In this document: in pieces, positions 1 through 11,328 of the stretch
Numbering within the stretch: the first letter of the stretch is position 1
How the letters are laid out: each line of letters opens with the position of its first letter
Assembly (NCBI RefSeq): GCF_000717175.1
Contig: NZ_JNYD01000001.1
Location: 186,001-250,000, forward strand
Source of the DNA: Pseudonocardia autotrophica
GTDB lineage: Bacteria; Actinomycetota; Actinomycetes; Mycobacteriales; Pseudonocardiaceae
Reading direction: 5' to 3'
DNA: 64,000 nt
Made by a program: the position numbers and the translations under genes
Notes under the pieces: model-generated
The model's input: the letters and a program-made list of their open reading frames with translations, nothing else
What the model was told of the DNA's origin: nothing
The model's database searches: none

Positions 1-53
1 CGTGGGAGGACACCTCCCGCGCCGAGGCGCTGAAGTCGGCCGCGGGCGCCTGA
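1..53 (+). CDS. metK: C-terminal tail of S-adenosylmethionine synthetase (partial)
   Basis: Only the last 16 codons are present, entering from outside the window and ending in TGA at 51-53. The residues read WEDTSRAEALKSAAGA. This resembles the C-terminus of actinobacterial MetK, which ends in a W-E-x-T-x-R-x-x-x-L-K-x-A-A-G pattern. MetK makes S-adenosylmethionine from ATP and methionine. In mycobacteria and relatives metK lies just upstream of priA, so the position supports the call. The fragment is too short to prove the identity. Confidence 0.6.
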   Translation, partial: WEDTSRAEALKSAAGA

Positions 54-65
54 GCCCGGCGTTGA

Positions 66-109
66 CCGCACTCTCGTGCGCCAGGTCCGCGCGAGAGTGC
101 CGTTCGTGC
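66..109. repeat. Intergenic palindromic repeat, copy A
   Basis: A 13-bp stem (68-80 with 88-100, one T/G mismatch) encloses the 7-base loop CCAGGTC. Positions 66-109 match the element at 31886-31929 at 37 of 44 bases. It starts just after the metK stop and reaches to near the priA ribosome-binding site. It could form a terminator-like RNA hairpin or belong to a dispersed palindromic repeat family. A GTG that would extend priA upstream lies inside the palindrome (76-78), which argues against that start. Confidence 0.7.
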
Positions 110-126
110 ACAACAGGAGCGCTGGT

Positions 127-2196
127 GTGAGCAGGCCGGTGCGGAAGGCGCCCGCCTCCCGGACGCGCGGCGAGTGGAGCGCGGCGGCCGTGCAGCCCGT
201 CGCGCGGGTGGCCGTCGACGTGCCGCTGCCACACCTGGACCGGCCGTTCGACTACCGCGTGCCCACACACCTGGACGAGCAGGCCCGACCCGGCGTCCGG
301 GTGCGGGTGCGGTTCGCCGGGCGGTTGGTCGACGGGTTCCTGCTCGAGCGGGCCGAGGAGTCCGGGCACACCGGGCGGCTGGCGTGGATCGACAAGGTCG
401 TCTCGCCCGAGCCGGTGCTGACCCCGGAGGTCACGACCCTGTGCCGGGCGGTCGCCGACCGGTACGCCGGGGTGTTCGCCGACGTCGTGCGGATGGCGGT
501 GCCGCCGCGGCACGCCCGCGTCGAGGCGGAGACCCCGCGCGAGCGGGAGCTGCCCCCCGTCGAGGCGCCCGACCCCGCGGGGTGGGCGCGCTACCAGCAC
601 GGCGCGGCCTACCTCGACGCACTCGCCGGCGGCCGGGCCGCGCACGCCGTGTGGCAGGCCCTGCCGGGGGAGTCCTGGGCCGCGCGGTTCGCCGAGGCCG
701 CCGCGGCGACCGTCGCGGCCGGGCGCGGGGCGCTCGTCGTGGTGCCCGACCAGCGGGACGTCGACGCCGCGTGCGCCGCCCTCGGTGAGCGCCTGGGCCC
801 CGACGCCGTGGTCGCGCTGACCGCCGAGCTCGGCCCGGCCGAGCGGTACCGGCGCTGGCTGGCGGTCCGGCGCGGCGCGGTGCGGGCGGTCGTGGGGACC
901 CGGTCGGCGGCGTTCGCGCCCGTCGAGAAGCTCGGCCTGCTCGCCGTGTGGGACGACGGGGACGACAGCCACGCCGAGCCGCGCGCCCCGTACCCCCAGG
1001 TCCGGGACGTGCTGGTGGCCAGGGCGCACGCCGCCGGCGCCGCGCTGCTGGTCGGCGGCCACTCCCGCACGGCCGAGGCCCAGCTGCTGGTGGAGTCCCG
1101 GTGGGCGAGCCCGATCGTGGCCGACCGCGCCACCGTGCGCGGCGCCGCGCCGCGGGTCACCGCGATCGGCGAGACCGACACCCAGCTCGCCCGCGACCCC
1201 GACGCCCGCGCGGCGCGCGTGCCGGCCGTCGCGTTCGAGGCGGCGCGGCAGGCGCTCGGCGCGGGCTGGCCGGTGCTCGTCCAGGTGCCGCGGGCGGGCT
1301 ACCTGCCCTGGCTGTCCTGCGCGCACTGCCGCGAACCCGCCCGCTGTCGGCACTGCGCCGGCCCGCTCGGCCTGCCCCGCGGCGGGACGGACGCCGATCC
1401 CGGGCTGCCGACCTGCCGGTGGTGCGGGCGGGCGGAGCCGGCGTTCCGGTGCGGCGGCTGCGGGTCGCGACGGTTGCGCGCGGGCGTCGTCGGGTCGCGG
1501 CGGACCGCTGAGGAACTGGGCCGGGCCTTCCCCGGGGTGTCCGTGCGGACGTCCGGGGGCGGGGCGCCGGTGCTGGCCACGGTGCCGGCGAAGGCCGAGA
1601 TCGTCGTCGCGACGCCCGGGGCGGAGCCCGACGTGGAGGGGACCGCGGCCGGGTACGGCGCGGCGCTGCTGCTCGACGGCTGGGCCATGCTCTCCCGCGC
1701 CGACCTGCGGGTGGCCGAGGAGGCCCTGCGCCGCTGGCTCGCGGCCGCGGCGCTGGTCCGGCCGCACGCCGAGGGCGGGCGCGTGATCGTCGTCGCCGAG
1801 TCCGCGATCCCGGTGGTGCAGGCGCTCGTGCGGTGGGACCCGGCCGGGTTCGCCGCCGAGGAGCTCGCCTCGCGCGCCGAGGTCGGGTTCCCGCCGGCCG
1901 TGCGGATGGCGGCGGTGGAGGGCACGCCGGGCGCGGTGGCCGACGTGGTCGACGCCGTCCTCGCCGCCGCGCAGGACGGCGGGCCGGAGGTCGAGGTGCT
2001 CGGCCCGGTGGAGATCGACACCCCGCCCGAGCCCGGGGAGGCCGCGGGCGAGGTGCGGGAGCGGGCGCTGCTGCGCGTGCCGCGTACGGACGGCCGCGCG
2101 CTGGCCCGGTACCTGCACGCGGCGCAGGCCGCCCGGAGCACGCGCAAGGCACCCGACGCCGTCCGGGTGCGGCTGGACCCGGCCGAGATCGGCTGA
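127..2196 (+). CDS. priA: Primosomal protein N' (PriA-like, helicase motifs lost)
   Basis: This 689-residue protein is the actinobacterial PriA homologue, which in E. coli is the DNA helicase that restarts stalled forks. The N-terminal 3'-DNA-binding region is recognisable (VDVPLPHLDRPFDYRVP). Four CxxC pairs around residues 398-450 keep the eight zinc-binding cysteines. The Walker A position reads LPGESWAARF, with no GKT/S, and the DEAH position reads WDDGDD. ATP-driven unwinding is therefore unlikely, as is known for other actinobacterial PriA proteins. The GTG at 127 was chosen because AGGAG lies 7 bases upstream. The earlier in-frame GTG at 76 is inside a palindromic repeat. The metK, priA, def order matches mycobacteria. 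Confidence 0.9.
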   Translation: MSRPVRKAPASRTRGEWSAAAVQPVARVAVDVPLPHLDRPFDYRVPTHLDEQARPGVRVRVRFAGRLVDGFLLERAEESGHTGRLAWIDKVVSPEPVLTPEVTTLCRAVADRYAGVFADVVRMAVPPRHARVEAETPRERELPPVEAPDPAGWARYQHGAAYLDALAGGRAAHAVWQALPGESWAARFAEAAAATVAAGRGALVVVPDQRDVDAACAALGERLGPDAVVALTAELGPAERYRRWLAVRRGAVRAVVGTRSAAFAPVEKLGLLAVWDDGDDSHAEPRAPYPQVRDVLVARAHAAGAALLVGGHSRTAEAQLLVESRWASPIVADRATVRGAAPRVTAIGETDTQLARDPDARAARVPAVAFEAARQALGAGWPVLVQVPRAGYLPWLSCAHCREPARCRHCAGPLGLPRGGTDADPGLPTCRWCGRAEPAFRCGGCGSRRLRAGVVGSRRTAEELGRAFPGVSVRTSGGGAPVLATVPAKAEIVVATPGAEPDVEGTAAGYGAALLLDGWAMLSRADLRVAEEALRRWLAAAALVRPHAEGGRVIVVAESAIPVVQALVRWDPAGFAAEELASRAEVGFPPAVRMAAVEGTPGAVADVVDAVLAAAQDGGPEVEVLGPVEIDTPPEPGEAAGEVRERALLRVPRTDGRALARYLHAAQAARSTRKAPDAVRVRLDPAEIG

Positions 2197-2231
2197 CCCC
2201 GGCCCCTGCAGGCGGAGCACCGGCGGCGCCC

Positions 2232-2245
2232 GGCCCGGCCGGGCC
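2232..2245. terminator. GC-rich perfect palindrome after priA
   Basis: GGCCCGGCCGGGCC is a self-complementary 14-mer inside a run of GC-rich inverted sequence, 36 bases after the priA stop and 7 bases before the probable def promoter. It lacks a T-tract. It may end priA transcription, but its composition also makes a chance occurrence possible. Confidence 0.35.
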
Positions 2246-2252
2246 CGGGTGG

Positions 2253-2258
2253 CACAAT
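2253..2258 (+). promoter_or_regulatory. Probable -10 box for def-fmt-rsmB
   Basis: CACAAT preceded by TGG resembles an extended -10 element. It lies 29 bases before the def start codon, with GGAG (2279-2282) between them serving as the ribosome-binding site. No clear -35 was seen. Confidence 0.45.
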
Positions 2259-2287
2259 CGGGGCAGATCCCGATCGTTTGGAGTTCC

Positions 2288-2836
2288 GTGTCCGTTCAGC
2301 CCGTCCGCCTGTTCGGCGATCCGGTGCTGCGCACCCCCGCCGCGCCCGTCACCACGTTCGACGCGGAGCTGCGCAAGCTCGTCGCCGACCTCACCGACAC
2401 CATGCACGACGAGGGCGGCGCCGGCCTCGCCGCGCCCCAGATCGGCGTCGGGCTGCGCGTGTTCACCTTCGAGGTCGACGGCGTGGCCGGGCACATGGTC
2501 AACCCGACCTGGAACGCGGTCGACGGCGAGGAGCAGTTCGGCCCCGAGGGCTGCCTGTCGATCCCCGGGCTCGGCTGGGACTGCCGCCGGGCGCTGAACG
2601 TGGTCGCCACCGGCTGGAACATGCACGGCGAGCCGATCACGGTCGAGGGCACGGCCAAGCTCGCACGGGCCATCCAGCACGAGACCGATCACCTCGACGG
2701 CGTGCTGTTCGTCGACCGGCTCGACCCGGAGACCCGCAAGCTCGCGATGTCCGAGATCCGGGCCGCCGAGTGGTTCGGCCGCCCCGACCCGATCGTGAAG
2801 GTCAGCCCGCACCCGATGTTCGGGAAAGCCCGTTGA
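2288..2836 (+). CDS. def: Peptide deformylase
   Basis: This enzyme removes the N-formyl group from nascent proteins in the cytoplasm. All three family motifs are visible in 182 residues: GAGLAAPQ (44-51), EGCLS (87-91, metal ligand Cys89) and the HExxH-type QHETDHLDG (130-138, ligands His131 and His135, catalytic Glu132). The GTG at 2288 was chosen because GGAG sits 5 bases upstream. An earlier in-frame GTG at 2249 is rejected because it lies before the likely -10 box. The stop overlaps the fmt start as TTGA, so the enzyme that removes formyl groups is translationally coupled to the one that adds them to initiator tRNA. Confidence 0.96.
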   Translation: MSVQPVRLFGDPVLRTPAAPVTTFDAELRKLVADLTDTMHDEGGAGLAAPQIGVGLRVFTFEVDGVAGHMVNPTWNAVDGEEQFGPEGCLSIPGLGWDCRRALNVVATGWNMHGEPITVEGTAKLARAIQHETDHLDGVLFVDRLDPETRKLAMSEIRAAEWFGRPDPIVKVSPHPMFGKAR

Positions 2837-3765
2837 GACTGCTCTTCGCGGGCACCCCGGAGCCGGCCGTGCCGGCGTTGCGGGCGCTGCTCGACTCGCC
2901 GCGGCACGAGGTCGTCGGGGTGCTGACCCGGCCGGACGCCCCCGCCGGGCGCGGCCGCCGGCTCGTCCGCTCGCCCGTCGGGGCGCTGGCCGACGAGGCC
3001 GGCCTCCCCGTGCTCACCCCCGTCAAGCCCCGCGACCCCGAGTTCCTCGAGGCGCTGCGCGAGCTGGCGCCGGACTGCGTCCCGGTCGTCGCCTACGGCG
3101 CGCTGGTGCCGCGGGCGGCGCTCGACGTCCCGGCCCACGGCTGGGTCAACCTGCACTTCTCGCTGCTCCCGGCGTGGCGCGGGGCCGCGCCGGTGCAGGC
3201 GGCGATCAAGCACGGGGACGAGATCACCGGCGCCACCACGTTCCTGCTCGAGGAGGGCCTCGACACCGGCCCGACCTACGGCGTGGTCACCGAGGCGATC
3301 GGCGAGCGGGACACCTCGGGCGACCTGCTCGGCCGGCTCGCCCGCTCCGGTGCCGACCTGCTCGTCGCGACCATGGACGGCATCGAGGACGGCACGCTGC
3401 GCGCGGTGCCGCAGCCCGCCGAGGGTGTGTCGCACGCGCCGAAGGTCACCGTGGCCGACGCCCGGGTGGACTGGTCGGCGCCCGCGGTGCCGCTGGACCG
3501 GCTGATCCGGTCGACCACGCCCGAGCCGGGTGCCTGGACGGAGTTCCGGGGCGCGCGGCTGGGCCTGGGGCCGGTCACGCCCGTGCGCACCGGGGAGACC
3601 GACCTCAAGCCCGGCGAGCTGCGGGCGGAGAAGAAGCGCGTACTGGTGGGCACGGCCACGGTGCCCGTGCAGCTGGGCGAGGTGCGCCCGGTGGGGAAGA
3701 AGGCGATGCCGGCGGCGGACTGGGCCCGCGGCGTCCGGATCGAGGCGGGGGAGTCGCTGTCGTGA
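2833..3765 (+). CDS. fmt: Methionyl-tRNA formyltransferase
   Basis: This protein transfers the formyl group of 10-formyltetrahydrofolate to Met-tRNA(fMet). The 310-residue sequence begins [20 protein letters not shown], the usual Fmt N-terminus. The catalytic triad matches E. coli Asn109, His111 and Asp147 in [15 protein letters not shown] (Asn106, His108) and EGLDTGP (Asp144). A C-terminal OB-fold region follows from about residue 205. The TTG start overlaps the def stop. The terminal TGA overlaps the rsmB start as GTGA, giving a tightly coupled def-fmt-rsmB operon. Confidence 0.96.
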   Translation: MRLLFAGTPEPAVPALRALLDSPRHEVVGVLTRPDAPAGRGRRLVRSPVGALADEAGLPVLTPVKPRDPEFLEALRELAPDCVPVVAYGALVPRAALDVPAHGWVNLHFSLLPAWRGAAPVQAAIKHGDEITGATTFLLEEGLDTGPTYGVVTEAIGERDTSGDLLGRLARSGADLLVATMDGIEDGTLRAVPQPAEGVSHAPKVTVADARVDWSAPAVPLDRLIRSTTPEPGAWTEFRGARLGLGPVTPVRTGETDLKPGELRAEKKRVLVGTATVPVQLGEVRPVGKKAMPAADWARGVRIEAGESLS

Positions 3766-5504
3766 GCGAGCAGGACGACGAGCGGCGCCGGGACGACCGG
3801 CCCCGCGGCCACCGCGGCGACGACCGGCGTGGCCCGTCCGGTGGCGACCGGCGTGGTGGCGATCGGCGCGGTGGCGATCGGCGTGGCGGCGATCGGTCCG
3901 GTGGCGACCGGTCCGGCGGTGACCGGCGCGGCTCCGGCGACGGACCGCGCGGGGGCTCCCGCGGGGGCGACCGCGACCGGGGCCAGTGGGGTGATCGCGA
4001 CCGGGGCGGCCGCGGCGAGAGGGGTGGTGACCGGGGCGGTGACCGCCGGCAGGGCGGCCCGCGCCGCGACCGCGGCGCCGGTCCCCGCAACTCCGGCCCA
4101 CCTCGTCGTCGGGCGAACCCGCCCGGCCCGCCCGCGGGCGACCCGGCCCGGCAGGCGGCGTTCGAGCTGCTCACCGCGGTGCGCGAGCGCGACGCCTACG
4201 CCAACCTCGTGCTGCCCTCGATCCTGCGCCGGTACCGGCTGAAGGACCGCGACGCGGCCCTCGCCACCGAGCTCGGCTACGGCACGCTGCGCGCCGCCGG
4301 CCAGCTCGACGCCGTGATCGAGGCGTGCGCCGACCGGCCGCTGCACCGCATCGAGGGCCCGCTGGTCGACGCCATGCGGCTCGGCACCTACCAGCTGCTG
4401 CGGATGCGCGTGCCCGAGCACGCGGCCGTCGCGACCTCGGTCGACATCGTCCGCGGCCTCGCGGGCTCCCGCTCGTCCGGCTTCGTCAACGCGATCCTGC
4501 GCAAGGTCGCCGAGACCGCCGCGGCGAAGGGGGCCGAGGAGTGGCTCGCCGAGCTCGCACCCGACGAGAAGGAGGACCCGATCGGGCACGCCTCCTTCGT
4601 GCACGCCCACCCGAAGTGGATCGGCCAGGCCTTCGCCGACGCGCTGGGCTCCCACGAGGAGCTGCCCGCCGCGCTCGCCGCGGACGACGCCCGCCCCGCC
4701 GTCCACCTGCTGGCCCGGCCGGGTGAGATCACCGCCGAGGAGCTGGCGCTGGTCACCGGCGGCACCGAGGCGCCGTACTCGCCGTACGGGGTGCACCTCG
4801 AGCCCGGCAGCGGCGAGGTCGGCGAGCTCGACGCGATCCGCGAGGGCGTGGCGACGGTGCAGGACGAGGGCAGCCAGCTCGTCGCGCTGGCCGTGTCCCG
4901 CGCGGAGCTGGTGGGCGAGGACACCGGCCGCTGGCTCGACCTCTGCGCCGGCCCGGGCGGCAAGGCCGTGCTGCTCGGCGCGCTCGTGGGCCTCGACGGC
5001 GGCACGCTCGATGCCGTCGAGCAGACCGAGCACCGCGCCGACCTGGTGCGCAAGTCCACCGACGGGCTGCCGGTCACGGTGCACCACGCGGACGGCCGCG
5101 AGGCCCCGCTGCCCGACGGAGCGTTCGACCGCGTGCTCGTCGACGCGCCCTGCACCGGGCTCGGGGCGCTGCGCCGGCGGCCGGAGGCGCGCTGGCGGCG
5201 CAAGCCCGAGGACGTCTCCGCGCTGGCGAAGCTGCAGCGCGAGCTGCTGCTGGCGGCCCTGCGCCACGTCCGCGTGGGCGGGGTCGTGGGGTACGTCACC
5301 TGCTCGCCGCACCTGTCCGAGACCGTCGGCGTGGTCGGCGGGATCGTCCGCCGGAAGGACCTCGGGGTCACGGTCGAGCGGCTGGACGCGCGCGGGTACC
5401 TGCCGGGCGTCCCGGAGCTCGGCCCGGGCCCGCACGTGCAGCTCTGGCCGCACCGGCACGGCACGGACGCCATGTTCCTGACCCTGCTCCGCCGCACGGC
5501 CTGA
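3762..5504 (+). CDS. rsmB: 16S rRNA (cytosine967-C5)-methyltransferase with RGG-rich N-terminal extension
   Basis: The enzyme methylates C967 of 16S rRNA using S-adenosylmethionine. It has a NusB-like RNA-binding domain (about residues 130-280) and a C-terminal methyltransferase domain. The SAM-binding motif is DLCAGPGG (about 393-400). The two conserved cysteines are Cys464 in DAPCTG and Cys514 in VTCSPH. The first 125 residues are unusual: a basic, disordered stretch of [10 protein letters not shown] and RGG units encoded partly by a six-copy 15-bp tandem repeat. Such tails often bind RNA. The GTG start overlaps the fmt stop. At 580 residues it is about 120 longer than typical RsmB. Confidence 0.94.
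   Translation: MSEQDDERRRDDRPRGHRGDDRRGPSGGDRRGGDRRGGDRRGGDRSGGDRSGGDRRGSGDGPRGGSRGGDRDRGQWGDRDRGGRGERGGDRGGDRRQGGPRRDRGAGPRNSGPPRRRANPPGPPAGDPARQAAFELLTAVRERDAYANLVLPSILRRYRLKDRDAALATELGYGTLRAAGQLDAVIEACADRPLHRIEGPLVDAMRLGTYQLLRMRVPEHAAVATSVDIVRGLAGSRSSGFVNAILRKVAETAAAKGAEEWLAELAPDEKEDPIGHASFVHAHPKWIGQAFADALGSHEELPAALAADDARPAVHLLARPGEITAEELALVTGGTEAPYSPYGVHLEPGSGEVGELDAIREGVATVQDEGSQLVALAVSRAELVGEDTGRWLDLCAGPGGKAVLLGALVGLDGGTLDAVEQTEHRADLVRKSTDGLPVTVHHADGREAPLPDGAFDRVLVDAPCTGLGALRRRPEARWRRKPEDVSALAKLQRELLLAALRHVRVGGVVGYVTCSPHLSETVGVVGGIVRRKDLGVTVERLDARGYLPGVPELGPGPHVQLWPHRHGTDAMFLTLLRRTA
3840..3929 (+). repeat. Six tandem 15-bp repeats coding for [10 protein letters not shown]
   Basis: Six consecutive 15-base units (3840-3854, 3855-3869, 3870-3884, 3885-3899, 3900-3914, 3915-3929) follow GGYGGYGAYCGGYSY. 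They stay in frame with rsmB and each encodes Gly-Gly-Asp-Arg-Arg or Gly-Gly-Asp-Arg-Ser. The unit length is a multiple of three, so copy number can change without a frameshift. Confidence 0.9.
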
Positions 5505-5534
5505 GCGGGCGCCGCCCGGCCCCCGTGTGACCTG

Positions 5535-5554
5535 CCTCGCCCGGCCGGGCGAGG
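5535..5554. terminator. Perfect 20-bp palindrome after rsmB
   Basis: CCTCGCCCGG joined directly to CCGGGCGAGG forms a perfect 20-bp palindrome, 30 bases after the rsmB stop and before the rpe promoter. It would fold into a strong GC hairpin without a T-tract, as is common for actinobacterial terminators. Confidence 0.6.
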
Positions 5555-5588
5555 GGTGCGCGGGGGCGGAGGGGCGGCGGCCGGGCGA

Positions 5589-5594
5589 TACCCT
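5589..5594 (+). promoter_or_regulatory. Probable -10 box giving a leaderless rpe transcript
   Basis: TACCCT lies six bases before the GTG at 5601, so transcription would start on or next to the start codon. No Shine-Dalgarno sequence is present in that space. This spacing decided the choice of 5601 over the adjacent GTG at 5598. Confidence 0.5.
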
Positions 5595-5600
5595 GCCGTG

Positions 5601-6299
5601 GTGCGTCCCCTGATCGCCCCGAGCATCCTGTCCGCCGACTTCGCCCACCTCGCCGACGAGGCCGCGAGGGTCTCCGACGCGGCCGCCGGCGGGGGACGGG
5701 GCGCCGACTGGCTGCACGTCGACGTGATGGACGCCCACTTCGTCCCGAACCTCACGCTCGGCCTGCCGGTGGTGGAGTCGCTGCTGAAGGCGACCGACAT
5801 CCCGCTCGACTGCCACCTCATGATCGAGGACCCGGACCGCTGGGCGCCGGGCTACGCCGAGGCCGGCGCGCACAACGTCACGGTGCACGTCGAGGCCGCC
5901 GCCGACCCGGTGATGCTGGCCAAGAACCTCCGCGCGGCCGGGGCGAAGGCCGGGCTGTCGATCAAGCCGGGCACCCCGCTCGACCCGTACGTCGAGGTCC
6001 TCAAGCACTACGACACCCTGCTGGTGATGAGCGTCGAGCCGGGCTTCGGCGGGCAGGCGTTCATGCCCGAGGTGCTGGACAAGGTCCGGGCCGCGCGCCG
6101 GCTCGTCGACACCGGGCACCTCACCCTGCTCGTGGAGATCGACGGCGGCATCGCCGCCTCCACCATCGAGGCCGCGGCCGAGGCCGGCGTGGACTGCTTC
6201 GTGGCGGGCTCGGCCGTCTACGGCGCCGACGACCCCGGCAAGGCGGTGGTGGCGCTGCGCGAGCAGGCGGTCGCCGCCCATCCGCGGTGGTCGGGGTGA
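5601..6299 (+). CDS. rpe: Ribulose-phosphate 3-epimerase
   Basis: It interconverts ribulose-5-phosphate and xylulose-5-phosphate in the pentose phosphate pathway. The 232-residue TIM barrel shows the family signatures [11 protein letters not shown] at the start, [12 protein letters not shown] (catalytic Asp and metal His), [21 protein letters not shown] and EIDGGI. Start codons at 5598 and 5601 are adjacent; 5601 fits the -10 spacing. Its stop overlaps the ribD start as GTGA. Ribulose-5-phosphate is also the substrate of the DHBP synthase domain encoded by ribBA downstream, so coupling with the rib genes makes metabolic sense. Confidence 0.95.
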   Translation: MRPLIAPSILSADFAHLADEAARVSDAAAGGGRGADWLHVDVMDAHFVPNLTLGLPVVESLLKATDIPLDCHLMIEDPDRWAPGYAEAGAHNVTVHVEAAADPVMLAKNLRAAGAKAGLSIKPGTPLDPYVEVLKHYDTLLVMSVEPGFGGQAFMPEVLDKVRAARRLVDTGHLTLLVEIDGGIAASTIEAAAEAGVDCFVAGSAVYGADDPGKAVVALREQAVAAHPRWSG

Positions 6300-7327
6300 C
6301 CGCTCCCGCCGGTCCGACCCCGCCGGTCGAGCGGGCGATGCGGCGCGCCCTGGAGGCCTCGGTGGCCGTGCACGGGGCGACCAGCCCCAACCCGCCCGTG
6401 GGCGCGGTGGTGCTCGACGCCGCGGGCGAGATCGTCGGCGTCGGCGCCACGGCCCCGGCCGGCGGACCGCACGCCGAGGTCGTCGCGCTCCGGCAGGCGG
6501 GGGAGCGGGCCCGCGGCGGCACCGCCGTCGTCACCCTGGAGCCGTGCGCCCACCACGGGCGCACCCCGCCCTGTGCCGAGGCGCTGCTCGGGGCCGGGAT
6601 CGCGGCGGTGCACGTGGCCGTCGCCGACCCGAACCCGCTGGCCGCGGGCGGCGCCGAGGTGCTGCGCCGGGCCGGCGTCGAGGTCACCGTCGGCACGCTC
6701 GCCGACTCGGTCGCGGCCGGGCCGCTGCGGGCATGGCTGCACGCCGTGCGCGCCGGGCGCCCGCACGTGACCTGGAAGCTCGCGGCGACGCTCGACGGGC
6801 GCAGCGCCGCCGCCGACGGCACCAGCCGCTGGATCACGGGTCCGGAGGCGCGCGCCGAGGTGCACGAGTTCCGCTCCCACGTCGACGCGATCGTCGTCGG
6901 CACGGGCACCGCCCTGGCGGACGACCCGGCCCTCACCGCCCGCTACCCCGACGGCACGGACCGGGAGCGCCAGCCCCTCCGCGTTGTGGTGGGCCACAGT
7001 GACATTCGCCCGGGATCGCGGCTCGACGCGCCGGACGTGCTACACCTGCGGACACACTCGCCGGACGACGTGTTGAAGGCGCTCACCGACCGTGGCGCCG
7101 TCGACGTGCTGCTGGAGGGCGGCCCGCGGCTCGCGGGGGCCTTCCTCGCCGCCAACCGGGTGGACCGGGTGCTGGCCTACCTGGCGCCCGCGCTCCTCGG
7201 GGCGGGCCCGGCGGCGCTGGCCGACGCGGGTGTGGGAACGATCGCCGGGATCCGGCGGTTGCAGGTGGACACGGTGCGCACCGTGGGGGGCGACGTGCTG
7301 GTGGACGCGCGCCCCGCCGCGGGGTAG
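6296..7327 (+). CDS. ribD: Bifunctional pyrimidine deaminase/reductase of riboflavin synthesis
   Basis: It carries out the second and third steps of riboflavin synthesis: deamination of the diaminopyrimidine ring, then NADPH-dependent reduction of the ribose side chain. The N-terminal cytidine-deaminase-like domain has His59 and Glu61 in HAEV plus Cys84 and Cys93 in [11 protein letters not shown] as zinc ligands and proton shuttle. The C-terminal reductase domain begins near residue 160 with [10 protein letters not shown] and has [17 protein letters not shown]. The 343-residue length is normal for the fused enzyme. The GTG at 6296 overlapping the rpe stop was preferred over an in-frame GTG at 6287. 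Confidence 0.95.
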   Translation: MTAPAGPTPPVERAMRRALEASVAVHGATSPNPPVGAVVLDAAGEIVGVGATAPAGGPHAEVVALRQAGERARGGTAVVTLEPCAHHGRTPPCAEALLGAGIAAVHVAVADPNPLAAGGAEVLRRAGVEVTVGTLADSVAAGPLRAWLHAVRAGRPHVTWKLAATLDGRSAAADGTSRWITGPEARAEVHEFRSHVDAIVVGTGTALADDPALTARYPDGTDRERQPLRVVVGHSDIRPGSRLDAPDVLHLRTHSPDDVLKALTDRGAVDVLLEGGPRLAGAFLAANRVDRVLAYLAPALLGAGPAALADAGVGTIAGIRRLQVDTVRTVGGDVLVDARPAAG

Positions 7328-7358
7328 AGCGGAGCGGGAAGGCAGGAGAGGCGGAGCC

Positions 7359-8026
7359 ATGTTCACGGGGATCGTGGAGGAGGTCGGCGAGATCGTCGAC
7401 GTCCGGCAGTCCGGTGAGGTGGTCGTGCTGACCGTGCGCGGACCGCGCGTGTCCGACGACGCCGCGCACGGCGACTCGATCGCGGTGAACGGCTGTTGCC
7501 TCACCGTCGCCGACCCCGGTGGGGCCCAGGGCGACGAGTTCCGCCTCGAGCTGGTGCCCGAGACGCTGAAGCGGACCTCGCTCGGCGGCGCCGCCCCCGG
7601 TGTGAAGGTGAACCTCGAGCGGGCGCTGCAGGCCGGCGCGCGGCTCGGCGGGCACATCGTGCAGGGCCACGTCGACGGGGTCGGCACGCTGCTCGAGCGC
7701 ACCCCGGGCGAGCGCAGCGACGAGGTGCGGTTCAGCCTGCCCCCCGACCTCGCCCGGTACGTGGTCGAGAAGGGCTCGATCACCGTCGACGGCGTGTCCC
7801 TCACGGTGGCCGGCACGGACGGCGACACCTTCTCGGTCGCGCTCATCCCCACCACGCTCGCCGACACCACGCTCGGCCTGCGCGCCCCCGGCGACCCGGT
7901 GAACCTCGAGGTCGACGTCGTCGCCAAGTACGTGGAGCGGCTCACCGCCGGCTACGTCGGCGGCCCGACCCCCGCTCGGCGCGAGCCCGGGCAGCCCCAG
8001 GACCAGCACGGACAGGACGGTGCCAA

Positions 8027-8030
<4 letters not shown>
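7359..8030 (+). CDS. ribE: Riboflavin synthase, alpha chain
   Basis: This enzyme dismutates two 6,7-dimethyl-8-ribityllumazine molecules to riboflavin plus the pyrimidine intermediate. The protein starts [12 protein letters not shown], the family hallmark. It contains two tandem lumazine-binding barrels: the first ends near residue 95 and the second starts near [13 protein letters not shown]. It has 223 residues. The ATG follows ribD by 31 bases and has GGAG just upstream. The stop overlaps the ribBA start as GTGA. Confidence 0.95.
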
Positions 8031-10405
<2,375 letters not shown>

Positions 10406-10470
10406 GCCCCGCCCGGCACTGAGCATCCGCTGAGCGCGGGCCGGGGGAACGGGCTCCCGCCGCGGCGAGA

Positions 10471-10486
10471 GTAAGGGTTACCTTAC
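10471..10486. promoter_or_regulatory. Dyad resembling a DtxR/IdeR iron box
   Basis: GTAAGG, a 4-base spacer GTTA, and CCTTAC form a perfect dyad ending five bases before the next gene's ATG. Aligned to the 19-bp DtxR/IdeR consensus it matches at about 13 positions, so the assignment is weak. The dyad overlaps the expected -10 region, as an iron-dependent repressor site should. Confidence 0.4.
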
Positions 10487-10491
10487 CTGTC

Positions 10492-11142
10492 ATGGAGATC
10501 GCTCCCGCCCCGGCCGCACCCCCGGACCTGCAGACCGTCACCACCCTCGACGAGCTGCGGGAGGTGGTCCCCGAGCCCCACCCGTCGCTGTGGGAGAAGG
10601 ACATCGGGCGGATCGACGAGTCCGCCCGCACGTTCGTCGAGGCCTCGCCCTTCGTCCTCCTCGCGACCTCGGGCCCGGACGGGACCTGTGACGTGACGCC
10701 CCGGGGCGACCCCGCCGGCAGCGTCCTGGTGCTCGACGAGCACACCCTGGTGATCGCCGACCGGCGCGGTAACCGCCGGCTCGACGCCTTCCGCAACATC
10801 CTCGACAACCCCCATGTCGGCCTGCTCTTCGTGATCCCGGGACGCTCGGACACGGTGCGGGTGAACGGCACGGCGCAGCTCGTGCGCGAAGCCCCCTTCT
10901 TCGACCGGCTCACCGTGCAGGGCGTGCGCCCGGTGCTGGCCCTCGTGGTGACGGTCGAGGAGCTGTTCCTGCACTGCGCGAAGGCCTTCCTGCGGGCGGG
11001 GCTGTGGGAGCCCGGGTCGTGGCCCGACCCCGCCTCGGTGCCGAGCGTCGGCGAGATGGCCAAGGCGATGAAGAACCTCGACGTGGCGGCCGAGGACATC
11101 GACGCCGCCCTGGCCCACGACGCCGAGCACAACCGCTACTGA
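10492..11142 (+). CDS. FMN-binding pyridoxamine 5'-phosphate oxidase-family protein
   Basis: The 216-residue protein has the split-barrel flavin-binding fold: FVLLATSGPDGTCDVTPRGD at residues 53-72, then VLDEHTLVIADRRGNRR and GLLFVIPG. It resembles the PPOX-class group often annotated as the MSMEG_1061 family. Such proteins bind FMN or F420; the substrate is unknown. A C-terminal helix carries HCAKAFLRAGLW, typical of this group. The ATG is almost leaderless. An iron-box-like dyad sits just upstream, so regulation by iron is possible. Confidence 0.75.
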   Translation: MEIAPAPAAPPDLQTVTTLDELREVVPEPHPSLWEKDIGRIDESARTFVEASPFVLLATSGPDGTCDVTPRGDPAGSVLVLDEHTLVIADRRGNRRLDAFRNILDNPHVGLLFVIPGRSDTVRVNGTAQLVREAPFFDRLTVQGVRPVLALVVTVEELFLHCAKAFLRAGLWEPGSWPDPASVPSVGEMAKAMKNLDVAAEDIDAALAHDAEHNRY

Positions 11143-11328
11143 TCGACTTCCCCGCCGACCTGCCGCTGCTCGTCGCGAGATCACGACCGCTCGGCGCCGG
11201 CCGCCACTCGGAGCACCGTGCGCGCCGCGTGCCGGGTGAGGATGTTGACCGCGTTGCGGAGCGTGATCGAACGCACACGGAATGCCGGGTCTCCCCGCCG
11301 CGACGCCCCGGCACGGTGAGGTGGGCGC

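Noticed and set aside
76..126. Upstream GTG (76) as the priA start
   Set aside because: It lies inside palindromic repeat A, has no ribosome-binding site, and the GTG at 127 has AGGAG at the right distance.
1157..2812. 551-codon minus-strand frame opposite priA and def
   Set aside because: Arg/Pro/Ala-rich shadow frame without recognisable domain, opposite two confirmed genes.
3276..6281. 1001-codon minus-strand open frame opposite fmt, rsmB and rpe
   Set aside because: Long antisense frames are expected at this GC content; the sequence is low-complexity, matches no family, and the plus strand holds well-supported genes.
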